Below, in pieces: positions 15,585 through 24,770 of a stretch of DNA of 64,000 nucleotides. Position numbers and translations under genes: made by a program. Within the stretch, counting starts at the first letter, position 1, and each line of letters opens with the position of its first letter. The DNA is from an uncultured Collinsella sp. GTDB taxonomy: Bacteria > Actinomycetota > Coriobacteriia > Coriobacteriales > Coriobacteriaceae. Location: the NCBI GenBank assembly GCA_958435945.1, contig CAUBIC010000001.1, forward strand, positions 186,001 to 250,000. Reading direction: 5' to 3'. The notes under the pieces are model-generated. The model had not been told where the DNA came from, ran no database searches, and saw only the letters and a program-made list of their open reading frames with translations.

Positions 15585-16382
15585 ATGGATTTTACGGTCG
15601 AGAATGCGGGCACTACGATCGCCTGCCGCGAGTATGCCGGCCCGGTTGTATCGTCCGATGCACCCGCCTTGGTTTGCGTGCACGGTGCCTGCGTCGACGG
15701 CGTCTTTTTTGACGCCATCGCCCGCGAGCTCGCCTGTGACTATCGCGTCATTACCTACGACCGGCGCGGTTGCGGCGAGAGCGGCGACGCTGCAGACGGA
15801 CGCTACGACCTCGCCGTCCAGGCCGCGGACCTGCAGGCCGTTATCGAGCATATTGGCACTCCGGCAAACGTGCTCGCGCACAGTGCCGGTACGCTGGTGA
15901 CGCTGGAGCTTCTCCGTGCAAACCCCACCATAATCTCGCGTGCGATTCTGCATGAACCCGCCGTGACGGATGAGGGTGCCGGTCTGGGCGCGGCCCCGGT
16001 TTTGCTCGAGATGATCGCCGCGGGAAAGGTCTCCAGGGCATTACGGGCCTTCCTGGGCGCCATCGGCGATTCGGACCCTGAGGCCCCCAAGTTAACCGAG
16101 GCAGAAGCCAAGCATGCCCTGCGCAACGGCCGCAGCTTCATGGCAAACGAATACGGGATTACTATGACCTGCGTTCCCGATTGGGATAGCGTTCGTGCGT
16201 CAAAAACGGTGGCCGCCGTGCTCCTGGGCGAGCTCTCGATTGGCACGCCTCGCGAGGCGGGCACAAGGGTGGCGGCTGAGCTTTTGGACTGTCCACTCGT
16301 AATGGTTCCCGGCGCGCACAACGGCCTGCGCGATCGCCCGGGAGCGGCTGCCCAGACTGTCCTTGGCATCCTGGGGCTCTAA
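15585..16382 (+). CDS. Alpha/beta hydrolase
   Basis: A 265-residue soluble alpha/beta-hydrolase-fold protein. The oxyanion-hole motif HGACVDGVFFD, the YDRRGCGESG loop, the nucleophile elbow AHSAGT and the late catalytic His in PGAHNGLRDRP are all present in the usual order. Likely substrates are small esters or amides; nothing nearby names one. The gene starts at an ATG with an opening typical of the family (MDFTVENAGTTIACREY) and stands alone. GC content and codon use match the neighbours. Confidence 0.88.
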   Translation: MDFTVENAGTTIACREYAGPVVSSDAPALVCVHGACVDGVFFDAIARELACDYRVITYDRRGCGESGDAADGRYDLAVQAADLQAVIEHIGTPANVLAHSAGTLVTLELLRANPTIISRAILHEPAVTDEGAGLGAAPVLLEMIAAGKVSRALRAFLGAIGDSDPEAPKLTEAEAKHALRNGRSFMANEYGITMTCVPDWDSVRASKTVAAVLLGELSIGTPREAGTRVAAELLDCPLVMVPGAHNGLRDRPGAAAQTVLGILGL

Positions 16383-16593
16383 CACCCGCAATAGCCAAAG
16401 CAGGCTTCATCCGCAAACGTTTCGGCATTGTTAACAAATGTGTTCAAAACCTCACGTCTGCGGCTTCAATCGCGCCGTCTGCCAACTCATAAAAATGTAA
16501 CAGCATTTACGTGCTTACCTGCATCGGCAAGGTGTTACCCTTGTAACATTTGGAACCCACCGCTACCATGCGAAGCTATCGAAAGGGCCCCAT

Positions 16594-18474
16594 ATGCTCA
16601 ATAATCACGAGGTCAATCTAACCGACGAGGAGGCTGCCGCCGAGGTCGCCCGTGTCGCGAAGACCTACCCCGTGGTACGCTTACTGTCGGCCGATCAGAT
16701 TAAGAGCGAGCCTAACTGCCTGCTCGCCGGTGATCGCTGCCCTTGCCTGCGCCAGTCGAGTCTTGAGGCCTTGACAGATTCCGATGAGGTGTCGGAGCAA
16801 CTGCTCAACGATGGCGTTGAGTACCGTGCCCATCTGCGCCCTCTGAAGGTCGAGGGCAAGCCTCATGTCCTGCTGATGGTGCGTCCGATCGATGGGCAAG
16901 AGGCTGCAGAAGAGGACCTTGTCTACACCGACGTGCTGACGAGCGTGCACAATCGCCGATATTACGAGGAAAAGCTCCGTAGCGCCCGCATGAACGCCGG
17001 CGTTGCGATGATCGACCTTGATGATTTTAGGGTCTTCAACGATACGTGTGGCCGTCATGCCGGCGACCTTGCGCTCGGTGCCGTGGCGACAGCCATGCGC
17101 AGCGGAATCCGTTCGACTGACGAGCTTGTGCGCTATGGCTGCGACAAGTTTGTGGTTGTCATGCCCAATATTCCCTCCGATGACTTCACCCGTCGCCTGC
17201 ATCAGGTGTCCGATGCCGTTCGTTCCACGATTATTCCGGGCCATGAGTACGTGAGCTTGACGGCATGTGTTGGTGGCGTTCGTATTCATGGCGAGACGGT
17301 CGATGAGGGCGTTGGCCGCGCTGTCCAGTTACTGAGCCGCGCTAAGGCAAAAGCCGGTACGGTCGTGACCGATGCCGATTCCATCGAGGCCTTCCAAAGC
17401 GAAAAGCCTTTGGTACTTATTGTCGATGACTCCGAGATGAACCGAGTCATTCTCAGCGAGATGCTCAAGGACGAGTATTGCATCCTCGAGGCCGACAACG
17501 GTCGTACGGCGCTCGACATGGTCGACCGCTATGGTGATGAGTTGTCGATCGTGCTGCTGGATATTGTCATGCCGGGCATAAGCGGCTTTGAGGTGCTGGC
17601 CGGTCTGCCGCGCCGATCGGTTAGTGACAATCTGCCTGTCATCATGATTTCGAGCGAAGATTCCGATGATATGGTTCTGCGCGCGTACGAGCTAGGCGCC
17701 TCGGACTATATCAACCGCCCGTTTGACTCCCGTGTCGTGCGCCGCCGTGTAAGCAACACCATCCGCCTATACGCCAAACAGCGCCGCCTGACGAGCCTGC
17801 TGTCCCAGCAGTACAACGAGCGTGTCAAGAACAGTCGCATGCTCATCGACATCATGGCTGGCGTCATGGAGCTTCGCAACGGCGAGAGCGGCAGGCACGT
17901 TACGAACATCGAAAAGCTGACCGAGCTGCTGCTTGGCTGTCTGGTCCAGCGTAGCGACACCATTTCCCTTGACAATGAGGAGCGCTCCACGATTGCCCTG
18001 GCTTCGGCGCTGCACGATATCGGCAAGATGTCGATTGACGATGCGATTCTCAACAAACCCGGGCGCCTTACGCCCGAGGAGTTCGAGATTATGAAGACGC
18101 ATACCACAATCGGCGCCGACATGCTGCTTGAGCTGGGTAGCCATCACGCCGGCAATGCGCTTATGGAATATGCGTACCAGATTGCGCGTTGGCATCACGA
18201 GCGCTGGGACGGCAAGGGTTATCCCGATGGCCTTAAGGGCGACGAAATTCCCATTGCCGCACAGGTGGTTTCGGTGGCCGACGTGTACGATGCTCTGACG
18301 AGCGTGCGCGTGTACAAGGACGCTATCCCGCACAAGGAGGCAATTCAGATGATCCTGGACGGTAAGTGCGGCACCTTTAACCCGCTGCTGCTCGATTGTC
18401 TGCTCGATGTGCAAGACCAAATTGCCGAGACGTTGGCACGCCCCGCTGACGTCGTCGCGTTTCCCACGATTTAG
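16594..18474 (+). CDS. GGDEF(degenerate)-REC-HD-GYP signalling protein
   Basis: A 626-residue cytoplasmic regulator with three modules. A diguanylate-cyclase-like domain (about 110-265) has GCDKF at 182-186 instead of GGDEF, so it is probably catalytically dead or a GTP/c-di-GMP sensor. A response-regulator receiver (about 272-390) has acidic DD in LIVDDSE and phosphoacceptor Asp323 in LLDIVMPG. An HD-GYP phosphodiesterase (about 420-610) has HD at 474-475 and HHERWDGKGYPDG at 534-546, which would hydrolyse c-di-GMP. The next gene encodes an Hpt phosphotransfer protein, so phosphorylation through Hpt probably controls the HD-GYP output. No cognate kinase is in the window. Confidence 0.93.
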   Translation: MLNNHEVNLTDEEAAAEVARVAKTYPVVRLLSADQIKSEPNCLLAGDRCPCLRQSSLEALTDSDEVSEQLLNDGVEYRAHLRPLKVEGKPHVLLMVRPIDGQEAAEEDLVYTDVLTSVHNRRYYEEKLRSARMNAGVAMIDLDDFRVFNDTCGRHAGDLALGAVATAMRSGIRSTDELVRYGCDKFVVVMPNIPSDDFTRRLHQVSDAVRSTIIPGHEYVSLTACVGGVRIHGETVDEGVGRAVQLLSRAKAKAGTVVTDADSIEAFQSEKPLVLIVDDSEMNRVILSEMLKDEYCILEADNGRTALDMVDRYGDELSIVLLDIVMPGISGFEVLAGLPRRSVSDNLPVIMISSEDSDDMVLRAYELGASDYINRPFDSRVVRRRVSNTIRLYAKQRRLTSLLSQQYNERVKNSRMLIDIMAGVMELRNGESGRHVTNIEKLTELLLGCLVQRSDTISLDNEERSTIALASALHDIGKMSIDDAILNKPGRLTPEEFEIMKTHTTIGADMLLELGSHHAGNALMEYAYQIARWHHERWDGKGYPDGLKGDEIPIAAQVVSVADVYDALTSVRVYKDAIPHKEAIQMILDGKCGTFNPLLLDCLLDVQDQIAETLARPADVVAFPTI

Positions 18475-18498
18475 TTTGACCAAAGGAGTTTTTAATCC

Positions 18499-18855
18499 AT
18501 GATTTCCATGCGTGAGGCGTATGAGAAGATCGGCGCCAATTATGATGACGCGTGCGCTCGGCTGATGGGCGAGGAAATGCTCGCCCGCTTTGCCCTCAAG
18601 TTTTTGGATGACGAGAGCATGGACAAGCTGGAGGCCGCCATGGCGGCGGGAGACGCCGAAGGTGCGTTTATGGCAGCGCACACGCTCAAGGGCGTGAGCC
18701 AGAACCTGGGATTCGATAATCTGTACGAGCCGGCGGTCGTGGTAACCGAAGCACTGCGCGGTGCCGATGCCGTTGACGGCGCTCGCGAGGGGATGCATGC
18801 GCTGCAGCAGCAATATGCGGCTACGATGTCGGCCCTGCGCGAGGCGGCCGAATAA
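18499..18855 (+). CDS. Hpt-domain phosphotransfer protein
   Basis: A 118-residue four-helix histidine phosphotransfer protein. The phospho-accepting histidine is His61 in MAAHTLKGVSQNLGF, the standard Hpt motif. It starts 24 bases after the REC/HD-GYP gene, with AAAGGAG upstream, and is followed by a strong bidirectional terminator, so the two genes form a closed operon. It would relay phosphate between a hybrid histidine kinase encoded elsewhere and the REC domain of its neighbour (inference from order). Confidence 0.9.
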   Translation: MISMREAYEKIGANYDDACARLMGEEMLARFALKFLDDESMDKLEAAMAAGDAEGAFMAAHTLKGVSQNLGFDNLYEPAVVVTEALRGADAVDGAREGMHALQQQYAATMSALREAAE

Positions 18856-18900
18856 GAGCTTGCGAGCCTTGGGCTGCGCGCCTGTCGCGTATAGGCAAAA

Positions 18901-18937
18901 GGGCGCCCCGTCGGACCATGTGGCCGGCGGGGCGCCC
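18901..18937. terminator. Bidirectional terminator (Hpt / C26 peptidase genes)
   Basis: GGGCGCCCCG (18901-18910) pairs with CGGGGCGCCC (18928-18937), with further CGG/CCG pairing. On the minus strand it is followed by TTTT. It lies between convergent genes. Confidence 0.88.
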
Positions 18938-18960
18938 TTATCTGTTATGCGGTTCGCGAA

Positions 18961-19770
18961 CTAGCGGGTCTGCTTTACCTTGGCCGCCGCCTCGACAAAC
19001 GACTTCCACAGGTTAAAGTCGGTCTCGAGCGTCTTCCACGTATACTCAGGGTGCCATTGCACGCCCAGGCAGAACGGCTGGCCTTCGACTTCGATGCACT
19101 CGGGAACGCCGTCGGTTGCCTTGGCGACCAAGCGCGTGCTCTTACCCAGACGATCGACGCAGCAGTGATGTGCGGAGTTGGTCTGGATCAGCCTGTGCCC
19201 GCCAACCGCGCGCTCCAGCAGCGAGCCCGGCACGACCTCGACAGGATGCACAGGGTCGTTGAGCACGTGGGTATGGCGCCACTGCGTGCGGCCCTCGCGC
19301 GCGCCTAGGCTCGGCACGTCCATGCACAGGGTGCCGCCGGTGGCGACATTGAGCAGCTGCGTGCCTCGGCAGGTGGTAAAGAGCGGCTTCTTGGCGCGAA
19401 GTACCTCGTTAACCAGCTTAAACTCAAAACGGTCGCGAATCTCGCAGCACAGCGTGGGGTCGTAAGGACGCTCGTCGCCCCAGCGTTTGGGGTTGACGTC
19501 CGGGCCGCCGGGAATGGCGATGCCGTCGGCGATTTCCACGTAATGACGGATAACGTCGACGTCTTCGGTAATGGACATCTGCAGCGGCAGACCGCCGGCG
19601 GCAAGAATGGCGTCGACAAATACGCTCGCAATCTCCTCGTTGGGGGAGAGCGTCTCGCTCAAATAGGGCTTCGCTTCTTCCCAGCGTGGTGCGACCAGGA
19701 TGAGCGGGCGGTCGGCGGGATCGACGCCGACGTGCGGAGTGTAGGACGATGAGGTGCGGGTTCCGATCAT
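18961..19770 (-). CDS. Gamma-glutamyl-gamma-aminobutyrate hydrolase family (peptidase C26)
   Basis: A 269-residue class I glutamine-amidotransferase-like hydrolase (PuuD type) that cleaves gamma-glutamyl amide bonds. The nucleophile Cys is in FTTCRGTQLLNVATGG. The catalytic His/Glu pair is in LGVQWHPEYTWK. IAIPGGPDVNPKRWGD is the usual oxyanion region. It lies 87 bases downstream of the amino-acid ABC ATPase gene on the same strand, so it may process gamma-glutamyl compounds brought in by that system (context inference). The upstream Shine-Dalgarno is weak (GAAAG). Confidence 0.88.
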   Translation of the reverse strand: MIGTRTSSSYTPHVGVDPADRPLILVAPRWEEAKPYLSETLSPNEEIASVFVDAILAAGGLPLQMSITEDVDVIRHYVEIADGIAIPGGPDVNPKRWGDERPYDPTLCCEIRDRFEFKLVNEVLRAKKPLFTTCRGTQLLNVATGGTLCMDVPSLGAREGRTQWRHTHVLNDPVHPVEVVPGSLLERAVGGHRLIQTNSAHHCCVDRLGKSTRLVAKATDGVPECIEVEGQPFCLGVQWHPEYTWKTLETDFNLWKSFVEAAAKVKQTR

Positions 19771-19857
19771 GGGTGCGGCTTTCGAATCCGGGTGGACATG
19801 GCACAGGGGTGGCGCGGGACAAACGTTACTGATGAATTTGCCCGCGTGGCAATTGGG

Positions 19858-20622
19858 CTAGTGGCCCTTAATGGAGTTGAGGAAGTCCTGGGCGCGCTTG
19901 GTCTGGGGGTGGTCGAAGAACTCGTCGGGTGTGCCGGTTTCCACGATCTGGCCGTCGGCCATAAACACGACGCGGTCGGCCACGCGGCGGGCGAAGTTCA
20001 TCTCGTGCGTGATGACGATCATCGTCATGCCCTGCTGGGCCAGACGGACCATGACCTCGAGCACCTCGTTGATCATTTCGGGGTCAAGGGCGCTCGTGGG
20101 CTCGTCAAAAAGCATGGCCTTGGGTTGCATGGCAAGCGAGCGGGCGATGGCTACGCGCTGCTGCTGGCCGCCCGAGAGCTGTGCGGGCACCTTATCGGCC
20201 TGCTCGGCAACGCCCACGCGGCCCAGCAGGTCCATGGCGCGCTCACGAGCTTCCTCCTTGGAGACGCCCAGCACATCGACCGGTCCCAGCATGACGTTCT
20301 GCAGTACGGTCATATGTGCAAACAGGTTGAACTGCTGAAATACCATGCCCAACTCGGCACGCATGCGGGCAAGATCCTTGCCTTCCTGTGGCAGGGGCTC
20401 GCCCTCGATGAGGATCTCGCCTGAGTCGATGGTTTCCAGGCGATTGATGGTTCGGCACATGGTCGACTTGCCCGAGCCCGAGGGTCCGATCACAACGACG
20501 ACCTCGCCGCGGTCGACCGACAGATTGATGTCGTTGAGGACGTGCAGATCGCCGTAGTGCTTATCGACGTGCCTGAGCTCGATCAGCGGCTGATTGCCGG
20601 TGGAAGAGGTGCTCTGTGCCAT
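19858..20622 (-). CDS. Polar amino acid ABC transporter ATPase (GlnQ/GluA type)
   Basis: A 254-residue ATPase of a PAAT-family amino-acid importer. Walker A is GPSGSGKST, the signature is LSGGQQQRVAIARSLA, Walker B is AMLFDEPTSALDPE and the switch His is in MIVITHEMNFA. The extended DPEMINEVLEVM and DRVVFMADGQIVETG are typical of glutamine/glutamate uptake ATPases. It is the last transporter gene of a four-gene minus-strand operon: binding protein, two permeases, ATPase. The gene spacing and shared strand support co-transcription. Confidence 0.95.
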   Translation of the reverse strand: MAQSTSSTGNQPLIELRHVDKHYGDLHVLNDINLSVDRGEVVVVIGPSGSGKSTMCRTINRLETIDSGEILIEGEPLPQEGKDLARMRAELGMVFQQFNLFAHMTVLQNVMLGPVDVLGVSKEEARERAMDLLGRVGVAEQADKVPAQLSGGQQQRVAIARSLAMQPKAMLFDEPTSALDPEMINEVLEVMVRLAQQGMTMIVITHEMNFARRVADRVVFMADGQIVETGTPDEFFDHPQTKRAQDFLNSIKGH

Positions 20623-20658
20623 GGTGCTCGGCTCCTTATGACTCGAAATGGTAAAGCG

Positions 20659-21492
20659 TTAGCGGATGATGGTCGCGCCGGTCTTGTGCGAAACGTAGAC
20701 AGCGGCCTTGTTAATCGCGACGTTGATGAGGATGTAGATGACCGCGATAACCAGGTAGACCGACACGAGGGCGTCGTAGTTGGTAATGAGCACGCGGGCG
20801 TTTTGCATGAGGTCGGGGTAGCTCACCACGTAGGCGACGGTGGTGTCCTTGACCACGACTACAAGTTGCGAGATCAACGACGGAATGATAAAGCGAATCG
20901 CCTGTGGCAGCACGATTTTAAAGGTGATTTTGGCCTTGGAGAGACCGAGCGCCTGGGCTGCCTCGACCTGGCCGCGCGGCACGGCATTGACGCCGGCACG
21001 GAAGATCTCGGCAAGTACGCCAGCTGCAGCGAGCGCGACGGGAAGCGTGAGCATCCAAAACGACGGCAGCGCGATCTTGTACTGGGGCAGCACCAAAAAG
21101 AAGAAGTAGATGAACAGCAGGCTCGGTACGCCGCGGAAGAAATCGGTGAGCACGCGGCAGACCAACTGCAGCGGCTTAATGTCGCTGGTACGGCCGAGCA
21201 TAAGGGCTAAGCCCAGCACCAGCGCGATGGCGCCAGCGGTGAGTGCGACTTTAACGGTGCCCTCAAAGCCGGCAAGCAGGAACTTCCAGGTGGTGAGGTG
21301 CGTAAAGAAATACCAATAGTGAACCGAAAGCTGGCCGGTCACATAAAAGCGCTGCAACACGAGGACGACAAGCGCGGCGACGGCAACAAGCGAGATGGCG
21401 GTGCCGATGCGAATCTTGGCGCGCATCTTGGGGCCGGGAGCCTCGTAGAGCGCATCGCGCATGGTGAGCGCGGAGGTGGAGTGCTTGCTCAT
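20659..21492 (-). CDS. Amino acid ABC transporter permease (GluD/GltK type)
   Basis: A 277-residue inner-membrane permease of the His/Glu/Gln/Arg family. The N-terminal extension is followed by about five membrane helices and the EAA loop GQVEAAQALGLSKAKITFKIVLPQAI, which docks the ATPase. The SYPDLMQNA segment near the C-terminus is family-typical. Its start overlaps the stop of the companion permease gene by 4 bases, so translation is coupled. Together the pair would form the heterodimeric membrane channel of the importer. Confidence 0.94.
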   Translation of the reverse strand: MSKHSTSALTMRDALYEAPGPKMRAKIRIGTAISLVAVAALVVLVLQRFYVTGQLSVHYWYFFTHLTTWKFLLAGFEGTVKVALTAGAIALVLGLALMLGRTSDIKPLQLVCRVLTDFFRGVPSLLFIYFFFLVLPQYKIALPSFWMLTLPVALAAAGVLAEIFRAGVNAVPRGQVEAAQALGLSKAKITFKIVLPQAIRFIIPSLISQLVVVVKDTTVAYVVSYPDLMQNARVLITNYDALVSVYLVIAVIYILINVAINKAAVYVSHKTGATIIR

Positions 21493-22148
21493 CGGAGGAT
21501 CCTCACCTTCTTATCGATGTAGTTGCCAATGTGGCTCACCACAAAGGCCGTGCCCAGGTAGCCGAGCGCCGAGATAAAGAACGCGGCGACGCCGCCGAGC
21601 GAGCGCGTGTTGATGTAGCTCACCACGCCGGTGAGCTCCTGCGGTTTAAGTGGCACCTGACTGCCGAGCGCGGTGGTGAGCATGACAGCGATAAAGAGGT
21701 TGGTCATGGGCAGCACGCTCGAGCGCAGCGCCTGTGGAATCACGATCTTGGCGAGGATGCGGTTAAAGCTCATCCCCAGCGAGCGGGCGGCTTCCACCTG
21801 GCCGACGCCGACGGTGTTGATGCCGCTCATAAAGTTCTCGGAGCCAAAGGCCGAGCCCAAAAGGACCGTGGCGACGATAACGCAGGTGCGGTAGGGCAGG
21901 ACGACCTTGAGCGGCGGCAGCGCATAGACGACGATGATGAGCAGTGCGATGCCGGGGATGTTACGGAAGACCTGGACATACAGGTCGCCAAAGACACGCA
22001 GCGGCTTGAGCGGCGACACGCGCATCACGGTGACGGCGACGGCCAGCACCATGGCGATGGCAAACGACTCAAGCGTCATGCCCCAGGTTGCTAGCAGCGC
22101 GTCGATATAGTTCTGGCCATAGAGCGACCAGAGTTCGGAGAGACTCAT
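21489..22148 (-). CDS. Amino acid ABC transporter permease (GluC/GltJ type)
   Basis: A 219-residue permease, the short partner of the heterodimer. About five membrane helices are present, with the EAA loop GVGQVEAARSLGMSFNRILAKIVIPQ. QVFRNIPGIALLIIVVYALP is typical of glutamate/aspartate permeases. It starts after a 138-base gap following the binding-protein gene that contains a stable hairpin, which probably lowers expression of the membrane genes relative to the binding protein. Confidence 0.94.
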   Translation of the reverse strand: MSLSELWSLYGQNYIDALLATWGMTLESFAIAMVLAVAVTVMRVSPLKPLRVFGDLYVQVFRNIPGIALLIIVVYALPPLKVVLPYRTCVIVATVLLGSAFGSENFMSGINTVGVGQVEAARSLGMSFNRILAKIVIPQALRSSVLPMTNLFIAVMLTTALGSQVPLKPQELTGVVSYINTRSLGGVAAFFISALGYLGTAFVVSHIGNYIDKKVRILR

Positions 22149-22172
22149 GCGGACCTCCCGCCGATAAGGAAA

Positions 22173-22198
22173 GGGACTCCCGTGTGTACGGAAGCCCC
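22173..22198 (-). terminator. Intra-operon hairpin / attenuator
   Basis: On the minus strand GGGGCTTCCGT, loop ACAC, then ACGGGAGTCCC, followed by TTTCC. Eleven pairs form, two of them G-T. It lies between the binding-protein and permease genes. Such stems often give partial termination or 3' protection, raising binding-protein levels. Confidence 0.6.
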
Positions 22199-22286
22199 GA
22201 CAACTCAGTGAGGAAACAGTTTACCGCAATAAAGCGCATCATGCGTTTCCATATGGTTTCGCTGCGGCCGTTACCAGGCTCGCTGC

Positions 22287-23282
22287 CTAGGCGCCGATCT
22301 CGGGCAGCTCGGGAACATTGGTGTCGCCCGTACGGTCGCCGATGCAGATCTGCCACAGCTCGGTCCAGGTGCCATCGTCCTCAATCTTCTTAAGGAAGTC
22401 GTTGACAAAGGCGACGCCGTCGGAATCGAGCGGCAGGCCGATACCATAGGGCTCCTTGCTGCCGAAGGGCTTGCCGGCGATCTTGTACTTACCGGGCTCG
22501 CGAACCAGGGCGCTCTGCTGCATGTTGTTATCGATGACGTAGGCGTCAACGCGGCCTTGCTGGAGTGCCTGGCGGGCCTCCTCGTCGGTCTTGAACTCCT
22601 GCTGGCTAGCCTTGGGGGCGAATTCCTCCAGGATGGCGGGGCCGTTGGAGCCGGACTGGACGGCGACGTTCTTGTCGGCCAGGTCGTCGACGCTCTTGAT
22701 GTCGTCGTTGTCGGCGAGCACCAGGATGGCCTGCTGGGTGTAGTAGTAGGGGCCGGCGAAGGAGACGAGCTTCTTGCGCTCGTCAGTGATGGTGTAGGTG
22801 GCAAAGACGGCGTCGACCTGGCCGTTCTGCAGGACGGACTCGCGCGTGTCCGAGGTCACCTGGGTGATCTCGACCTTGTTCTCGCCCAGAATGTAGTTGG
22901 ACAGGAGCTGTGCGATACCGGCGTCGAAGCCGCGGGTCTGACCGTCTTTCTCGTTGAGGAGGGAGAAGAGTGTGGAGGTCTGAACGCCACCGATCTTAAA
23001 GACGCCGGCGTCCTTGACGGCCGTCGCCCAGGTGCTGGCGGCGATGGCGTCGTCATCGGCCTTGGGGCCGTTGTCGACGAGCTTGTCGAACGCCTTGGCA
23101 TCGAGCGTGGCGGAAACCTCGGTATCCTCGGAGCCCTTGGAGGAGCCGGCGGCGGAACCCTTGTCGGCCTCGGCGCTGGTGTCAGAGCAGCCGGCAAGAC
23201 CAAGGCCGGCGACGGTTGCGAAGGTGGCGGCAACGAAGCCGCGGCGGTCGAGAACGACCTGCTGGGAGAGGTTCTTGCTCAT
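22287..23282 (-). CDS. Amino acid ABC transporter substrate-binding lipoprotein
   Basis: A 331-residue solute-binding protein of the PAAT family 3 type, probably for glutamate, aspartate or glutamine. The N-terminus has a twin-arginine pair (DRRGFVAA, Arg13-Arg14) before a hydrophobic stretch ending in the lipobox LAGC (Cys32), so it may be exported folded by Tat and lipidated. A Ser/Gly/Asp linker follows. The mature part shows GFDAGIAQLLSNYIL, QVDAVFATYTITDERKKLVSFAGPYYYTQQ and DEEARQALQQGRVDAYVID, all typical. It heads the importer operon. A GGGACAGG-core foldback lies 116 bases upstream. Confidence 0.94.
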   Translation of the reverse strand: MSKNLSQQVVLDRRGFVAATFATVAGLGLAGCSDTSAEADKGSAAGSSKGSEDTEVSATLDAKAFDKLVDNGPKADDDAIAASTWATAVKDAGVFKIGGVQTSTLFSLLNEKDGQTRGFDAGIAQLLSNYILGENKVEITQVTSDTRESVLQNGQVDAVFATYTITDERKKLVSFAGPYYYTQQAILVLADNDDIKSVDDLADKNVAVQSGSNGPAILEEFAPKASQQEFKTDEEARQALQQGRVDAYVIDNNMQQSALVREPGKYKIAGKPFGSKEPYGIGLPLDSDGVAFVNDFLKKIEDDGTWTELWQICIGDRTGDTNVPELPEIGA

Positions 23283-23397
23283 GGTAGAACACCTTTCTTA
23301 ATAAAATCCCTAGCGGTTGAGTAGAGTTATACCCTATCCCGCTCAAATGGGTCAACACGAAATAACACAGAAACATACTTACCTTATGGGTTATTCT

Positions 23398-23448
23398 ACC
23401 TACCAAAAAGGGTCAGGTTTATTTTGGCAGGTTTTATCTGGGCAAACG
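23398..23448 (+). repeat. Foldback element, GGGACAGG-core family (copy 5)
   Basis: CCTACCAAAA...TTTTGGCAGG with core GGGTCAGGTTTA (one change) and the tail TTTTATCTGGGCAAACG. It lies between the divergent binding-protein and alcohol dehydrogenase genes. One arm position no longer pairs perfectly. Confidence 0.86.
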
Positions 23449-23551
23449 TCAGTTATTGCAGTTAAGAAAGCACTTTGCAGACGGCATGATCGCTCGCAGT
23501 GGCCGCTATAATGGCGGCTACGCGACGCATATATAAGTAAGGAGATCGCGT

Positions 23552-24754
23552 ATGAACGGTTATTCGTTTTTCGCACCGACCAAGGTGTTGTTTGGTGCGG
23601 GCAAGTTGAGCGAATTGGGCGCGCAGAAGCTACCCGGCACCAAAGCGCTCATCGTTACCACCGGCGGCAACTCGGTCAAGCGCTTTGGATACCTGAGACG
23701 CGTGGAGGCGGAGCTCGAACGCGCCGGCGTGGCGCACGAGCTATTCGATCGCATTGAGCCCAATCCGCTGCGCGAAACCGTCAACGCAGGTGGCTGGATG
23801 GCGCGCACCTATGGCTGTGATTTTATACTGGCGCTTGGCGGCGGTTCGGTCATGGACGGCAGCAAGGGCATCTGCGCGGTGGCGGCCAACCCGCATACCG
23901 ATGCCAAGGGTAACGAGTGCCCCGGTGACATCTGGGATTTTGTCAATGGTGGCACCGCGCTCGGTCTGCCGATCCCCAACGATCCGCTGCCGCTCGTTTG
24001 CGTAACCACCACGGCGGGTACCGGCTCCGAGGTCGATGCGGGCGGTGTCCTGTCCTGCGAGGACAATGACGAGAAGCTTCGCCTGGCCGATCCGCGCCTG
24101 TTTCCGGTGCTTTCGATCGTCGATCCCGAGCTCATGGCGAGCGTCCCGGCGCGTCTGACCGACTATCAGGGATTCGACGCCCTGTTCCATTGCGTTGAGT
24201 GCTACATCTCAAATACCAACACGCCCATGGGTGACATGATTTGCCGCGAAGGCATCCGCCGTGCCGCCGCGGCACTGCCTACGTGCGTCAATAATGGCGA
24301 TGACCTGGAGGCGCGCTCGAGCCTTGCGTTTGCCAACACACTCGGCGGTTATGCCATGGATGCCTCGGGCACCACGGGCTCGCATGGTCTTGAACATGGC
24401 ATGAGTGCGCATCATCACGACCTGCCGCACGGCGCCGGCCTCATTATGATCGCCCGTGCCTATCATACGTGGATGATCGATCACGGTGCCGCACCCGAGC
24501 GCTATATCGACATGGCGCGTCTGATGGGTAATGCCGCCGCGGATGATCCGCACGATTTTGTGGTTGAGCTTACGCGCCTGATGGAGGCTTGCCATGTGGT
24601 CGACCTTGCCATGAGCGAATGGGGGATTACGGCAGAAGAGCTGCCGGCCATCGCGCACAACGCTCTGACGACCAACGGCGTCCTGTTTAGCCACGACCCC
24701 GTAACGCTGGCCGACCCCGACGTCATCGAAATTCTCAAGAACAGCTACCGCTAA
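23552..24754 (+). CDS. Iron-containing alcohol dehydrogenase
   Basis: A 400-residue group III dehydrogenase related to YqhD/BdhA-type butanol or aldehyde reductases. The NAD(P) motif GGGSVMDGSKGICAV, the segment TTAGTGSEVDAGGVLS, and metal ligands Asp in DYQGFDALFHCVE and the His residues of GSHGLEHGMSAHHHDLPHG are all visible. The last stretch with extra histidines is the usual iron site. It probably reduces short aldehydes or ketones in fermentation. The start is preceded by AAGGAGA and the gene is monocistronic. It ends at three tandem foldbacks. Confidence 0.95.
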   Translation: MNGYSFFAPTKVLFGAGKLSELGAQKLPGTKALIVTTGGNSVKRFGYLRRVEAELERAGVAHELFDRIEPNPLRETVNAGGWMARTYGCDFILALGGGSVMDGSKGICAVAANPHTDAKGNECPGDIWDFVNGGTALGLPIPNDPLPLVCVTTTAGTGSEVDAGGVLSCEDNDEKLRLADPRLFPVLSIVDPELMASVPARLTDYQGFDALFHCVECYISNTNTPMGDMICREGIRRAAAALPTCVNNGDDLEARSSLAFANTLGGYAMDASGTTGSHGLEHGMSAHHHDLPHGAGLIMIARAYHTWMIDHGAAPERYIDMARLMGNAAADDPHDFVVELTRLMEACHVVDLAMSEWGITAEELPAIAHNALTTNGVLFSHDPVTLADPDVIEILKNSYR

Positions 24755-24770
24755 TTGCCTTGCTGCTTTG

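Noticed and set aside
16385..16593. A GTTAC-CCTT-GTAAC inverted repeat before the HD-GYP gene
   Set aside because: The arms are only five bases long and could occur by chance; there is no second copy.
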